From: Salisapilia sapeloensis
Taxonomy: Eukaryota > Oomycota > Peronosporomycetes > Peronosporales > Salisapiliaceae
DNA length: 64,000 nt
NCBI GenBank assembly: GCA_023334545.1
Contig: JAADVB010000050.1
Coordinates: 28,018 to 92,017 of the forward strand
Direction: 5' to 3'
In this document: piece after piece, positions 41,548-55,100 of the stretch
Position numbering within the stretch: the stretch's first letter is position 1
Layout: every line of letters starts with the position of its first letter
The notes under the pieces: model-generated
What the model was told of the DNA's origin: nothing
Databases searched by the model: none
Seen by the model: the letters and a program-made list of their open reading frames with translations, nothing else
Made by a program: the position numbers and the translations under genes

Positions 41548-43373
41548 ATGGGCAAGCAACACATCATCCGAGGCGTTGGCCGTATGGCTGATGTTGTCAT
41601 GAAAGAGGGCAAAGGAAGTTATGTCTGGACTACGGAAGGAAATAAACTCCTAGATTTCGTACGTCATGTCGTATGCTATCGAAGATCATCGTCCGTTCTC
41701 AATCGTTTCATGGACTAGACATCCGGCATTGCCGTCACCAACCTCGGTCATTGCCATCCTCGCGTCGTTGAGGCAGTGCAAAAGCAAGCTGCAACCCTCG
41801 TCCATGGACAGGTAAACGATATGCTCAAGTAGCGTGGTCACAGATCTGATAACGCTCGAGCTCCAGGTGAACATCGCCTACCACGAGCCCATGCTGGAGC
41901 TAACGGATCGGCTGGCTCCGTCCATGCCTCAAGGACTCGACCAGCTCTTCTTTGCTTCTACGTAAGCTGCTTTAATACTCATTCAATCCATCGACTGACA
42001 CGGATGCATCTAGCGGAGCGGAGGCTGTCGAGAATGCAGTCAAGCTAGCTCGTCACTCTACTGGCAAATCGAACATTATTGCGTTCCAAGTACATTTATT
42101 TCGGTGCATGCATTGTAGCTGAGACTAAACTTCTTATTTAGGGTGGATATCACGGTCGCTCCGTCGGAACGATGAGCCTCACGTCCAGCAAAACTATTTA
42201 CAGTGCCGGATTCGGGCCACTCATGAGCGGCGTGACGTTCGTTCCATACCCATACCATCTCCACGGTCCTATCTATGAAAAAGGTGTGTTTAGAGCGTAT
42301 GCACAACTAGTTCATGACTTCTCATGCACTTTGTCTCGTAGAAAAAAGCGGAGAATGGTGCTTGGAGCAGATTCGCCTCGCACTAAAGCAGCAGACAGCT
42401 CCATCCGATACTGCTGCTATCCTCATTGAACCCGTTCTGGTAGGTGCATCTTGAGCACTTGAGAAAAATGTGAATGACTGAAATTCATGTCTCGTAGGGT
42501 GAAGGAGGGTACGTTCCAGCACCCAAGAGCTTTATGCAAGGTCTGCGCCAACTCTGCGATGAGCATGACATTCTCTTGATCGCGGATGAGGTACATTTTG
42601 TTCTCCTTTCTCGTTTCCTAGTACTGATGTGGATGGCTCCTAGGTACAATGTGGATTTGGAAGAACGGGAGAGCTATTTGCTATCGACGGCCATTACGAT
42701 GTCTCACCGGACATTCTCGTCATGGCCAAAGGTATCGCCAATGGCTTCCCACTGAGTGGATTGGCGAGTCGAAAGGAGCTGACGGACAAGCAGCCTCCTG
42801 GTTCCATGGGTGGAACGTATGCTGGAAATGCAGTCTCTTGTGCTGCTGCCATTGCAGTTCATGTCAGTCTCATTTCCTCCTTATGCTCCTTCTTATGCAC
42901 TGACAAGTATTGTATTTGGATAGGATGCAATGAAAGAAGAGAACGTGTTACAGAACACGAAGACTCGTGGTGAACAGGTATACTTATATACACAGCCCCC
43001 CACCACATCCTACTCTAGAAAACTAATATGTCGACAGCTTGCTGCAGGTCTAGACCGATTGAAGGACTCGGGTCGCTATCCGATTCTGGTATGTGTACTC
43101 CAGTAGAATGTCGGAAGCGTATTGACTAAGAGCTATGGATGGTAGGACGTGCGTGGACTTGGCTTGATGCGTGCGATTGAGTTTGACCCTGCAAAGGTGT
43201 CTCCTGGTGCTGCGTCTGCGGTCGCGAATGCCTGTTTGGACAGCGGGATGCTCGTGCTGACCACGAGTGTGTATGAAACGCTGCGCCTTATGCCTCCACT
43301 CAACATCTCTTCGGAAGAATGTGACGAAGGACTCAACGCTCTAGAGCAAGCGCTTGACAAGGTCTTTGGTTAA
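41548..43373 (+). CDS. Class-III PLP aminotransferase, 4-aminobutyrate aminotransferase-like
   Basis: Transfers an amino group from an omega-amino acid (probably GABA) to a 2-oxoacid. Eleven exons (41548-41658, 41719-41811, 41867-41961, 42014-42089, 42142-42283, 42342-42439, 42498-42590, 42644-42862, 42924-42977, 43038-43088, 43146-43373) give 419 residues. Family marks: [18 protein letters not shown] near the start, [15 protein letters not shown] (about 115), GGYHGRS (about 126-132), [12 protein letters not shown] with the PLP-contacting Asp, [13 protein letters not shown] with the Schiff-base Lys, and [13 protein letters not shown]. The sequence fits GABA aminotransferase better than ornithine or acetylornithine types, but substrate choice is an inference. 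No mitochondrial presequence is seen in this model; an upstream exon could supply one. The many small introns contrast with intron-poor neighbours. Confidence 0.85.
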
Positions 43374-43503
43374 GCAAGTCAAGCAGCTTGATGGTCTGGT
43401 CATCGTGTGCACCAGAACTCGTCCAATACAACGTTACTCTTTTCACTTGTGAACTTTTCTTCTTGACTTGCTTGGAGCGCATGATAGCCATGCTGAGAAG
43501 GTA

Positions 43504-45848
43504 CTAGCTTGCGGACGCATAGGATGACATGCGTCTGGCTGCTGATGTCGTGACTTGATGTCGTATCAGTAAGAGTTTCTTGGCCAGGTCATGGCTTTCA
43601 GACATTAATGCACGAAGATGTTGTTTTAAGAGAACGACACAATGGTCGTTGGAAAGTCGATGTTCTTCTGCACGAATGCTACTTTCGATCTCTTTTGCAT
43701 TTCTGTCCACGTCATCTCGAGTTAACACGAGTCGTTCAAGTCGTTCCTACCATGACTGTCAGCATTTAAAGCTTTAATATCAGAAAGAAATAGGTGTCTG
43801 CACCTCAATTGATCGCTTCTGCTTTTCCACCTTTTCTAGCTGCATGTTAAACTCATAGTAATGCCGCCGACTGCGTCGCATCTGATCATTCACAATACTT
43901 TCTCTTTGCGCTAATTGATCTTGGACACTAGTACGAATCTATTGGAAAAGTTAAACGACATGATCCAAGCGGTAGGTGCTGACAGCGTAGAAATTACCAG
44001 TTGACTCTCGTGAATATACTCTGCATAAGCTGACTTCGTCCCGCGGATCAATAAAATTTGGTTTTGGAGAACAGCAAGATTCTTACGCCAAAACGATTCC
44101 AGTACATTGCTCTCGATTGCTGCTTTCGCACTGTTTCGGAGAGTGTCTCCGAGTTTAGCTGTCTCCAACTTCCACGCTGTTGGCTCTACAGTTGGTTGAA
44201 TCATACCATGCGACGTTTCCTCCTCACCGGCAAAAGCTGCATCTTCTTTCACTCGAACAGAGCCCATGTTATCTCCAACAGAAAAGGCTGAGCAAGTCGA
44301 ATCATTACTTTGATCCAAGTCATCATCTGCTGTAGGAGTGACTTCGAGACTGCCGTCGCACTGCATCACGTCGGCATCGATACTGTCGATCGGCCAACTC
44401 ACCACTGGTAATATCGAGTCCGAACGATAGGTCACTACTCTAGCACTTAGTGCATCCAAGAATATACACATCTTCCATCCAGACTCACTACATAGACCAT
44501 ATGCAGAGAGCTCTTCCAGACCTTGAACACCATTCATGACTGCTGCTTCTAGCATCAATCCAGCAACGGTATCCTTTGTAAAATTATCAATATCGTTTTT
44601 AAGACGAACGTCCATGCAGTTAAACAACCAAGTCGCAAGATGCTGAAAGTCTTGAAACATGGAAGACGCTGAGGTTCGTTGGTCTCCAACAAAATGTTTT
44701 CGAGAGATAGAAGAAAGGTTTTCGTATCGAAGCACACTTAAACGATCATAAAGCCGTTCCATTGCAAATTCCGCTCGCTTCATGGCTTTCATATCGTTCG
44801 TGCCACGTGAAACTACGATTCTATCAGATTGCTTTCTTTGTGCCTGTTGCTCTGAAGACGGTCTAGGCGGTGGATTTGACTGAACATCATCAGCATCCGC
44901 TCCATTGGTCCCTGTAATCGATTTCGTGGTCTCAATGCTCGAGTACGATTTTGTATGCCGATTCTCTTTTGTTTGATTGCCTTCCACGCGATCACTCGGT
45001 CGAACGTGTTCTAGGCATACCTCTTTCACCTTTTGGACAGTCGGCCGGTCCTTTGGTTTCAGTTGGAGCATGCTATCAACCAAAAGACGTAACTCGTTGC
45101 TGTAGAAATTAGGTATTCCTTCATACTCTCCTTTGTTTATCTTTTCAAAAAGGCCGGCGAGATTCAATCCTTCTTCTTTAAAAGGAGAACGCAGCGTCGC
45201 CAGTTCATACAAAATGCATCCCAAAGACCATACGTCACTTTTCCAGTCATAGCCTTCACCACGCAGAACTTCTGGAGACATGTACAAGGGTGTCCCGACT
45301 TTAGATTTTACCTGCATCGTGTCATTTCCAAGCAAACGACCTAGACCAAGATCGCCGACTTTGAGGATTCCTTGGGATGTCAAAAAGATGTTGGCTGGTT
45401 TCAAATCTCGATGCATGATACGATTGGCATGCAGATAAAGAACAGCTTCAGTGAGCTGTAGAAAGTAACGCCAGATCGTTTGTTCATCGAACCGAGTGCC
45501 TCGTTCTCGAGCTTTGCGAAGCTGTCGTTTCAAATCACCGACATCGGCCCACTCAAACGTAATGTAGAGCTTTTTATCGTCAAGAAAGCAGTCCATATAC
45601 TGGATCAAGTTTGGATGCTGCGTACGCTGGACCAACTGCACTTCCTTCAAAGTCTTTCGTCTTGATCGCTCATCCAGAATGTCAAAGCCAGCGACTTTCT
45701 TTAAAGCGACAATTCGACCATCAACAATCCGTCGAGCTTTATACACCACTGCAAACTTTCCTTTTCCAATTGGCTTCAGCACCTCATAATCTTGTAGACT
45801 ACCACTAGACGCAAACAGAGCTTGTTGGTCCGAGGACAGGACGTCCAT
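43504..45848 (-). CDS. NEK-type serine/threonine kinase with C-terminal coiled coil
   Basis: Three minus-strand exons (45848-43998, 43938-43804, 43746-43504) give 742 residues. The kinase domain spans about 20-285: glycine loop GKGKFAVVYK, ATP Lys in IVALKK, HRDLKPANI catalytic loop (about 148), DLG metal motif (in place of DFG, as in NEK6/7), GTPLYMSPEVL activation segment and SDVWSLGC. It most resembles NEK6/7, kinases of mitosis and cilia. Beyond the usual short NEK6/7 length it has a long Ser/Thr-rich region and, in the last 150 residues, a charged coiled coil (for example MQLEKVEKQKRSIEERLERL), likely for dimerisation. It shares a 119-nt divergent start region with bystin. Confidence 0.88.
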
Positions 45849-45967
45849 CGTTTGATGTCGTGATCCTCAAAAGTCGCATGTAGCCATGTTATTCAAAAGT
45901 ACCGTGTCTTCCTACCTAAATGTCGTGTCGACACGACTGGTTCTCACAATTTGATCGATAGACAAGT

Positions 45968-47242
45968 ATGCCGAAAGGACCTCGTAGCAAGCCGAAGCGT
46001 GCCGCGCCATTGGAAAAGCAATTGGCATTTGATAGCAAACCATGGTACGAAAAGGGCAAAGGCCCGAAAGCTGGTGAAAATGCGTCGGATGATGAAGACG
46101 CAGACATGGTTGGTCAAGAAGTCGTTCCGGAACGATTGAGCCGAAAGACACTGGCAATGGCTCGTGAGCAACAGCAAGAGATGGAACGAGAGCGCAAAGG
46201 TGGTAGCAAGAAATCTGCTCCACTTGCTCGTGCTGCTGTGGAAAGCAGTGATGAAGAAGAAGAAGAGGAGGATGAAGAGATGGGATCGGATGGTGACGAC
46301 ATGGTGCGCCTAAACGATGGGTACGTCGAAGAGATTGAGGTGGACGAAGAGGATGAAGCAGCAATGGCGAATTTCATGATGGGTGCACCGGAACGTCGTA
46401 ATTTGGCTGATATCATCATGGACAAGATCCAGCAGAAGGAGGCAGTGGAACGTGGAGACGTCGAGTACGAAGCGTACGAAGAAGTGGGTCAGAAATTCGA
46501 TCCGAAGATTGTCGAAGTGTACACTGGAGTGGGCAAGATTCTCCAGCGCTACACGAGTGGAAAGCTACCGAAAGCTTTTAAGGTAATTCCAAGTCTGAGC
46601 TACTGGGAAGACATTCTATGGCTGACAGCGCCGGACAAGTGGTCTCCACATGCCATGCGTGCTGCCACTCGGCTCTTTGCGTCCAACTTGAACCCGAAGA
46701 TGGCACAGCGCTTCTACAACGTCTTCTTGCTGGAACACGTGCGAGAGGACATTCGGGAAAACAAACGACTAAACTATCACTTGTACATGGCACTCAAGAA
46801 GGCTTTATACAAGCCGCAGGCGTTCTACAAGGGCATTATCATCCCGTTGTGTGAAGGTCGGGATTGCTCGTTGCGGGAAGCTGCTATCATCGGAAGTGTC
46901 CTGTCCAAGGTGTCCGTGCCAGTGATCCACTCGGCTGCGACGCTGATGAAATTGGCCGAGATGCCTTACTCTGGTAGCAACAGTATGTTCATTCGTGTGC
47001 TGCTGAACAAAAAGTACAGTCTTCCAACGCGTGTGATCAATGCGCTGGGTGAACACTTTATTCGTTTCACGGACGACTCACAGGAGCTGCCGGTGCTATG
47101 GCATCAATCGCTCCTTGTCTTCTGCCAACGATACAAGAACGACATTTCCAAGAGCCACAAGGACCGTATGAAACCATTGCTAAAGCAACACTTTCATCAC
47201 CAGATCACGCCTGAGATTCGTCGCGAACTGTTTGTTGAATAA
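45968..47242 (+). CDS. BYSL: Bystin (Enp1), 40S ribosome biogenesis factor
   Basis: Nucleolar protein needed for pre-18S rRNA processing and 40S export. A single 424-residue exon, the normal length. The N-terminus is basic (KGPRSKPKRAAPLEKQ), followed by an acidic run (EEEEEEDEEMGSDGDD, about 97-112). The bystin domain starts near residue 150 with DIIMDKIQQKE and contains IVEVYTGVGKILQRYTSGKL, FKVIPSLSYWEDILWLT, AQRFYNVFLLEHVREDI, ALYKPQAFYKGIIIPLCEG and IIGSVLSKVSVPVIHSAA, all typical. The C-terminus ends shortly after HQITPEIRREL. No intron. Confidence 0.96.
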   Translation: MPKGPRSKPKRAAPLEKQLAFDSKPWYEKGKGPKAGENASDDEDADMVGQEVVPERLSRKTLAMAREQQQEMERERKGGSKKSAPLARAAVESSDEEEEEEDEEMGSDGDDMVRLNDGYVEEIEVDEEDEAAMANFMMGAPERRNLADIIMDKIQQKEAVERGDVEYEAYEEVGQKFDPKIVEVYTGVGKILQRYTSGKLPKAFKVIPSLSYWEDILWLTAPDKWSPHAMRAATRLFASNLNPKMAQRFYNVFLLEHVREDIRENKRLNYHLYMALKKALYKPQAFYKGIIIPLCEGRDCSLREAAIIGSVLSKVSVPVIHSAATLMKLAEMPYSGSNSMFIRVLLNKKYSLPTRVINALGEHFIRFTDDSQELPVLWHQSLLVFCQRYKNDISKSHKDRMKPLLKQHFHHQITPEIRRELFVE

Positions 47243-47473
47243 GTTAACCCAATACAACTCCTTTCTGCTTGTTCACTCGTATTGGACAGTTATGGTAATA
47301 GCAAGGGTACTTGACTAGTTTCTACAGCAATAGATCGATTCGAGCTAATGGTAACTTGGCCATCAGCATAGTCTAGTACGATAACTTGTGCCATAGTGAA
47401 GTAAGTTTAAGAAGTCTACATTACTGTCCATAAGAATAGAAGAACAACGTAAAATACAAGATCACCAGAAGAG

Positions 47474-48127
47474 ATGGAGTTTGTGCTCTTCCGCTGCGAG
47501 ACCGTGTGGATTTACCAAGTGCCCAAGGCACAGGTAACATCCTTGATGCCACGTGCAGATGCATGGGACCCAGAGCATCCTTTAATGACTGGATCTCTTA
47601 AAATTCACCAGAAAAACGATAAAGCAGCGATCCAATTGTTCGAGCCGACCAAGAAAGATAGCGAGGGCAATGACTACGAGACACTCTTCGCGCAATGCCC
47701 GCTCGAAATTACACGCGATCTGCCTCTCGACATATATATCCAAGACTGCGTCGACTCATCTCGATACTTTATGCTTCGTGTCGAAGATGAAGCGTCTAAA
47801 CGCCGAGCATACATCGGCGTCGGCTTTCCAGAGCGCGCGACTGCTTTTAATTTCAAAGCAGCGCTACAAGACTACGTCAAGTCTTGCTTGCGTCAGTTAG
47901 AAGTAGAGTCTCGACAGACGGCCGAGGAAGACGATAAACCGATGGAGCCATCGAATAAGTACACTTTGCCGGAAGGAGCAACGATCCGTGTGAACGTGAA
48001 CAAGAGTGGTAGAACGAGTGAACGAAAGGCAAAAAGTAGCGAGAGTACAGACGGGAACTTCTTCCTCCCTCCACCGCCAGCAAATAACACTGATGATGAT
48101 GAATGGGGAGACTTTGCATCCGCTTAA
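47474..48127 (+). CDS. NECAP endocytic adaptor protein
   Basis: Regulator of clathrin-mediated endocytosis that binds the AP2 adaptor. A single 217-residue exon. Residues 1-140 form the NECAP PH-like domain: EFVLFRCETVWIYQVP at the start, DWTGSLKI-type segment written here as MTGSLKI, LFAQCPLE and the IGVGFPERATAFNFKAALQDYV stretch (about 115-135). The C-terminal tail is basic and ends with a DDEWGDFASA motif; WxxF peptides of this kind bind the AP2 alpha ear. It stops 78 nt from the convergent proteasome gene. Confidence 0.93.
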   Translation: MEFVLFRCETVWIYQVPKAQVTSLMPRADAWDPEHPLMTGSLKIHQKNDKAAIQLFEPTKKDSEGNDYETLFAQCPLEITRDLPLDIYIQDCVDSSRYFMLRVEDEASKRRAYIGVGFPERATAFNFKAALQDYVKSCLRQLEVESRQTAEEDDKPMEPSNKYTLPEGATIRVNVNKSGRTSERKAKSSESTDGNFFLPPPPANNTDDDEWGDFASA

Positions 48128-48205
48128 TCCCTGGATGGTGAATATGACGAATTGATCTCCAACCTTTCTTCTGTATTAACCAAGCGAATGACAAGATCGC
48201 TTGTC

Positions 48206-49248
<1,043 letters not shown>

Positions 49249-49354
49249 GGTGGATCCTAATCTTTTCTTTCTTTGCCTCCCAATTGGTCTGGAAATATGT
49301 TCTACCAGACATGTCTCCTATAAGAAGAACGCATCCACTGCCTCATACACCACG

Positions 49355-51824
49355 ATGCTACATGAGCTACTACTTGCTTTGCTAGGTCACACAGGCGATG
49401 TGATTGTGAATAAACAAGGTCGATTTGTCATTAATGATGAAGCAGACTTTCTAAGTCCACCACAGCAAGTGGTACTGAATCGATTGCTTCGACTGGGCGC
49501 GATGTATGCTAAATTGGACGACTTTGTCCAGCACCAAGCACCGCAAGTATCGAGTTTGTACGTACGAGCGCTTGGACAGGGTATACAAAAGTACTTGGAA
49601 CGATATGAGCAAGCGATTGGACAAGTGGAAGTGAAAGTATTATCCAAAGGTGTCGTGTTTCCATTAGCTGAAATGGAAGTGGAGCTCGAAGAGTTTTACG
49701 AAGTCATACCAGAGCTAATAAAAGTTATACACGAAGTCCTCGTGCCATCCAATGGCTCCCATCATGGAGTACTTGATAGTACCAAGTTGCTACTGCTACT
49801 TCATCATCGTAGTCGATCCGGATACCCTCGCGTCCAGACTTGTATGCAGGAGCTACAGAGCTATTGCCATCGGTACATTCTTCATGACTTTTGTGAACTA
49901 GACGTATCTAATTTAATGGAATAGGATACTCTTTCGACAGATCGTCCATTGGATGATCTATAGCGAACTGAACGATCCGTTTTGCGAGTTCTTTGTAAAG
50001 AAACGACCGACGCAAGATCATCACGATGAAAGTGTCTACTTGGATCTAGAAGCCGTTCCGACGTCTTACTTTCCTGCCAACGTCGCGAACAGTATCTTTT
50101 TCATTGGAAAAGCAGTTCAGATCTTGAATCAGTCAGAAAAATTGACATCGGATGAAAGTCAGCAAATTATCGATCGAATGACCCCTTTTACCCAGTCCAA
50201 GCCATTCGATCGATTGGCATTAGAGTATGCGATCGAGACAACGAGAACGTATATCGCTTCTCGAGTGTATGAACAAGTCGTCGTTCAAGCTGAGTTCGTC
50301 CGGTTCTTCCAGACACTCCGTGACTTGTTCTTACTATCCAAAGGCGAGATTTTCCAAGCACTCATCGATCGAACCGAGTCTCGGATGGCTGGCCCACCCA
50401 CACAGAAGATCGTAGAAGAGATTAATCAGTACGTGTGGCCGGATATCCTCCGGGAGTTTCATCTGGACCAAGATCCATTTGCAAACTCCTTTACCATCGA
50501 TGTACCACTCGAGACATTCACGTCCCACGGATTTCAATCGACAAACGGATTTTCTCTGCAAAACGTCGGTCCAAGTGCACGGGATAGAAGTATCCTCAAC
50601 GTTGTAGATCATGGAGATCATGGATCTGTCTGGTGGGAACATCCGCAACGACATCTACAAGCTTTTTCGACGTCCTTCACACTGCATATGACAGGTCGAG
50701 CGAACTATCACTTTGCCTTCCAAGTTTCCAACGACAAATCTTTTGCTCGATCAGCTTTTACAGATACGTCGATGGGGGATGCAGTGTCAAGCGGACGACG
50801 TATCCTAGTGGAGTTCAGCATAGACCGCACGTCCCGACGAATGTACCACGTAAATGCGCACATCCGGACTCTTTCCGCAGAAGCAGATGAGCCCGTGCGT
50901 ACCTCGTCACACACTGTCTCTTGCGGTGCACAAACTGACGTGGCACACGTCTGTCTTCAATATGCGCTTAAAGAATTGCCTCAAGAGACGGATGTGGCAC
51001 CGGTACGCTTTGAGCCTGTGCTCGTGGCGTGGGTGAACGATTCTCAAGTCCTCGAGGAGGTGACGGATGTACACAAGTTATTGGAACGCACAGCTGCAGC
51101 GTCTGAATGCTACATAGGCATATCTTTGTCTCCGTCATTATCATTGTCCCACTGGCAATTTGAAAAATACAAGCATGGGAGTGTACTCCGACCGGACAAT
51201 ACGCTAGATGACAAGTACAGACGTAGTGGACGAGACCTCTGGGCTTCCTTCCGCCTCGATTGTCAAGTCCAGTGGCCATTGCACTTGCTTGTGCGACGTG
51301 AATCTGTTCAGGCGTATGCTTCTCTCTTTGAGTTTCTCTTCCAACTGAAACGTTTAACCCATGCCATGGACCGTACATGGAAGGCCGAGATGCTTCAAGG
51401 AGCTGTGTCACCGGAAAGCCGAGCTGTCTTGGCTCTACGTAGTCGCATGTCATTTGTTTTGCATAGTCTAGAGCAGTATTTGTACGTCTTTGTGATCCAG
51501 TCGAATTGGCACAAGTGTTTCGATCAAGTGACGGCATCATCGGACTTTGACCAGGTCAAACGTGTGCATGAGCAATTCGTCGCCAAAGTCGTTTCGAAAA
51601 GCTACATCCATACGTCTGGCGTCCGTACCTCGCTCCTGGAGCTTATGGACGGTTGTTGGTCTTTTATCTATGCGGTCGAGAATCAGTCGCACGCAGATAT
51701 CCGGGGACTATCCGCTTCTTTTTCAAAGCATGTGGAGCAACTGGAAAGTATGTTATCTACTTCGTCGGATCAGGATCTCCTTCTCTTGCTTGACTTCAAC
51801 GGATACTTTGCACCTCGCGGATAG
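49355..51824 (+). CDS. TUBGCP4: Gamma-tubulin complex component 4
   Basis: Part of the gamma-tubulin ring complex that nucleates microtubules at centrosomes or basal bodies. Two exons (49355-49872 and 49925-51824) give 805 residues. The ATG is set by MLHELLLALLGHTGD, the conserved GCP4 start; the open frame runs further upstream but through the proteasome gene's region. The 52-nt intron (GTACAT...AATAG) restores the GCP core HRILFRQIVHWMIYSELNDP and EFFVKK. The N-terminal domain (spoke, GRIP1) ends near 350, and the C-terminal GRIP2 domain that binds gamma-tubulin covers about 440-800, including VQWPLHLLV and the end LLLLLDFNGYF. No GCP5/6-style insertions are seen. Confidence 0.92.
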
Positions 51825-52170
51825 TCTTCTCGTCCACACTATAAAAAATTTAAATCCAGTTCCATCTGTGCCACCCACCGAGGGACCTAGTCTCGAGCAT
51901 TCTTATCCATCTCCTATTTTATAATCAACGGCGTGTACTCGACGCCATTGTCGCGATCGTTTGAGGGACAAGGCCCCTCAAAAGACAAGCCAGCCGGTAC
52001 GACGAAGCGACGTACTGAATCGGTAAAATACACCAGTGTCCAACTGTCTGCTCGTCTACTAGGCCTGTAGCGAAGTTTCGGGAGTGACCAGTCACGAAGA
52101 AGGACAGTGCGCTCGTAGCACACGAGGAACATTCACAACGATAGGGACGCCCACGACAGGATTTGCGCTT
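51825..52170. other. Gap, GCP4 to polycystin-RyR gene
   Basis: About 345 nt. The coding frame of the downstream gene is open from about 52084, before its first ATG, so a non-ATG or upstream-exon extension of 29 residues is possible. Otherwise nothing recognised. Confidence 0.35.
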
Positions 52171-55100
52171 ATGGACGATGACGGTCGGTGCCGCAAGTCG
52201 CCGGCGGCCGCGAGCTTATCACGAGCGACACCGAGCGGCGTACGTGGCGACCGAGTGAGTCACGCAGCGGATGACTATTTTGCAGAACGACCGTGGTGGA
52301 AGCGATGGTTATACTGTGGATGCTGCTGGCCGTTCGTCGGACGCGGTGCTGACAATGATAGTTTGTTGGGTGCTAGCGGTGCAAATAGGTCGTCATCGGT
52401 CCCGGGAGCTAGTACGCGGCCCCAATCGGCGGAAACCGTCTTGGCAGAGCAGCAACTAAAAGCACAGATTGCCTATTACTCGACACGAAGAGTGCACATG
52501 AAGCGCGTGCAATTGTGTCTGGAGCAGGAGAAGCGGAACAAATTTTACAAGGAACTCGTGATTTACGTCATCTTCCTCGCGCTGATTCTCACGACCGTAT
52601 TATCCCTCCCAGTCCACTTTCCGTATGAACAGAATGCTGCCTTGTCCGATTTGTTCTTTGACGAAGAGTTTCCGGACATTGAGATTAAAAAGACATTCTC
52701 GGACGTGATGACGGAAGACGAGGTATGGCAATGGGTTGATGGACCGCTCTTTGAAGGTTACTATAGTTTACCTCTACGGAACAATCGGAGGATAGGAAGC
52801 ATTATGCTCCGTACCGGTCGAGTTTCTGGCCAAATGTGCCGAGACATGGACAATCGCAACGACTTTGTTCTATTTGAAGACGAAGTCTGCTTCCCGTCCT
52901 TCGACGTTGACGTCGAGTACAAGAAACCTTATGGGAATGCCCGAGGAGCACTGAAGCAGTCGTATAAGTGGCGTGATGGTATGGAAGTCCTGCGTCGATC
53001 ACAGACGTTCACACCTGGTCTAGTTAGCCACTCGATGAACTATGGTGATGGAGGGTACGCAGTGTATCTTCCTCGAGAAAACGAGACTGCTGCCAAAGCG
53101 ATTGTGAGTCAGTTGAAAGAAGACTTTCTCACGGATAGCACACGCTACCTTGTGGCGACGTTCTCCTTTTACAACCAGCAATCCAATCTCTTTACGTTCG
53201 TCCAAGCCTTGTACGAAATGTCAGACACGGATTACATGGAGACATCGGCACGTGTGAAAAGCTTCCGTATCATGTCCAGCTACACTGATACACAAGCGTT
53301 TTTGCAGGACAATGTGTTTATGATACTATTATCACTCGCTACTCTATGGCTATTGTATCGAGAGCTGTCTGATCTGCGTGACAATGGAATCTCGAGATAC
53401 TTACATTCGCTCTGGAATGTACTGGATGTTGCACAACTCGTTATACTCATCTTCTTCATCCAAGCGTGGGTGCAATACATCATCAAGGCTGAAAAGCTCC
53501 GACATGACTTGTTCCGAGTAGTCGATTTGCAGTGCGACGGTCCTGCTCATGACCAGACCGCTGCGGCTGACTGCTACGTCGATGTCGGATCTCTTGCATG
53601 GTTGTACATGTCCGTGAATGACTTTGCGTCTACTCTCGCGCTCATCTCGATTGTCATTGTTTTCAAGTACTTGCGACTCAACTCTCGTTTGAACTTGCTC
53701 TGGCGGACGCTACGACATGCTTCGAAAGATCTACTAGGCTTTGCATTCATCTTTTTCATCCTCTTCTCCGGATATGCTGTCATGGGACTTTTGATCTTTG
53801 GCAGTTCCACGCGTGGATACCACTCGCTCTCCATGTCATTGATCTCGTGCTTCCAAATGCTCCTAGGTGCCTTTGACTATTCGACGATCCAGAACGCGAA
53901 CCCGACGATGGTCGCAGTCTTCTTCTTTTCCTTTATGATCACAGTCTACCTCGTCTGTGTCAACATGTTCATTGCTATTATGAGCGAGTACTACTCGTTG
54001 TCTCAGAACGAGATGCGGGAGCATGAAGCGCAGAGACGCAATTTTGTCACACAGACGAGTGGTGGAGATGGAGATTTCCGTGACTCGCTCCAGTTCGTGG
54101 ATGTCGAGTACGACATTATTCGACAGCTAACGTCCTATTGGCATCGTATGCGCATTCAAGTACAGCTCCCTCCATCCTCTCCATCGTTTGGGTCACAATT
54201 GACTACGACACCTTTGTACGGATGTCAGCGAGTACTACTTGTGGATTACGATTATTTAATGGCTGAACGTAAGCGACTACGAGCGAAGCTACGTGCGTAC
54301 GTCCATCTAGTCACGACGTGCTTGTCCCTTTTGAGAGTAACGAACTCGGACTTTGAGTTTCGTCTTGAACCAGAGTGCATTGCCGATAAACGACCTCGAG
54401 CATCGTCGAATGATTCGTCTATGGACTATGTCGACTTCCCAGTTACGTATATCCCGATCTCGTCGAAAGCGACGAATGTAGTAGAAGCGCTTAAGTGTCT
54501 ACGCAAGGGCAATCACATTGACATGGATGACGGATCGCTTACCAAGGATCAGATCACGTTGCAAGTGCTTGGAGACCAAGACGCATATGTCCCACCGAAC
54601 TACAAACTACAGGAAGACTTTGAATTTGATGAAGACTGCACATCTGAAGTACGCATCGCAAACTCTGAGGATGGAGAGCGCGTGGGCAACCGACGCTTTG
54701 GTCTGCATCATGTGCATTCTCGCATTGGAGGTGGCGAACACATTCGCAGCTGTCGCGTGCTTTATAATGGTGAGACGGTGGTGGAAGGGAAAGAGATGTG
54801 CAGTCTTCCTCCAACTGCCTGGGTCAAGTACTTGTTCCGACATCTTGTGTGGGGAGGTATCAAGCGTGCTTTTAGCATGAAACGTCGTACGAAGAAGCAG
54901 CGTTTGATCTCAGATGCAGAGGTTGATCGTTTGATCACAGAAAACTTTATCACACCTGGTCGAGGTATGTCCTGTCGGTTTGATGAGCTCGTGCGAAACT
55001 TTCGCATGTTCATCGCGAAGAAGATTCATCGACGTCACATGCGCATTCGCAATCTGGATGAACGCATCTTTATGGAAGTCATTAATTTCCTCGAGCGGTT

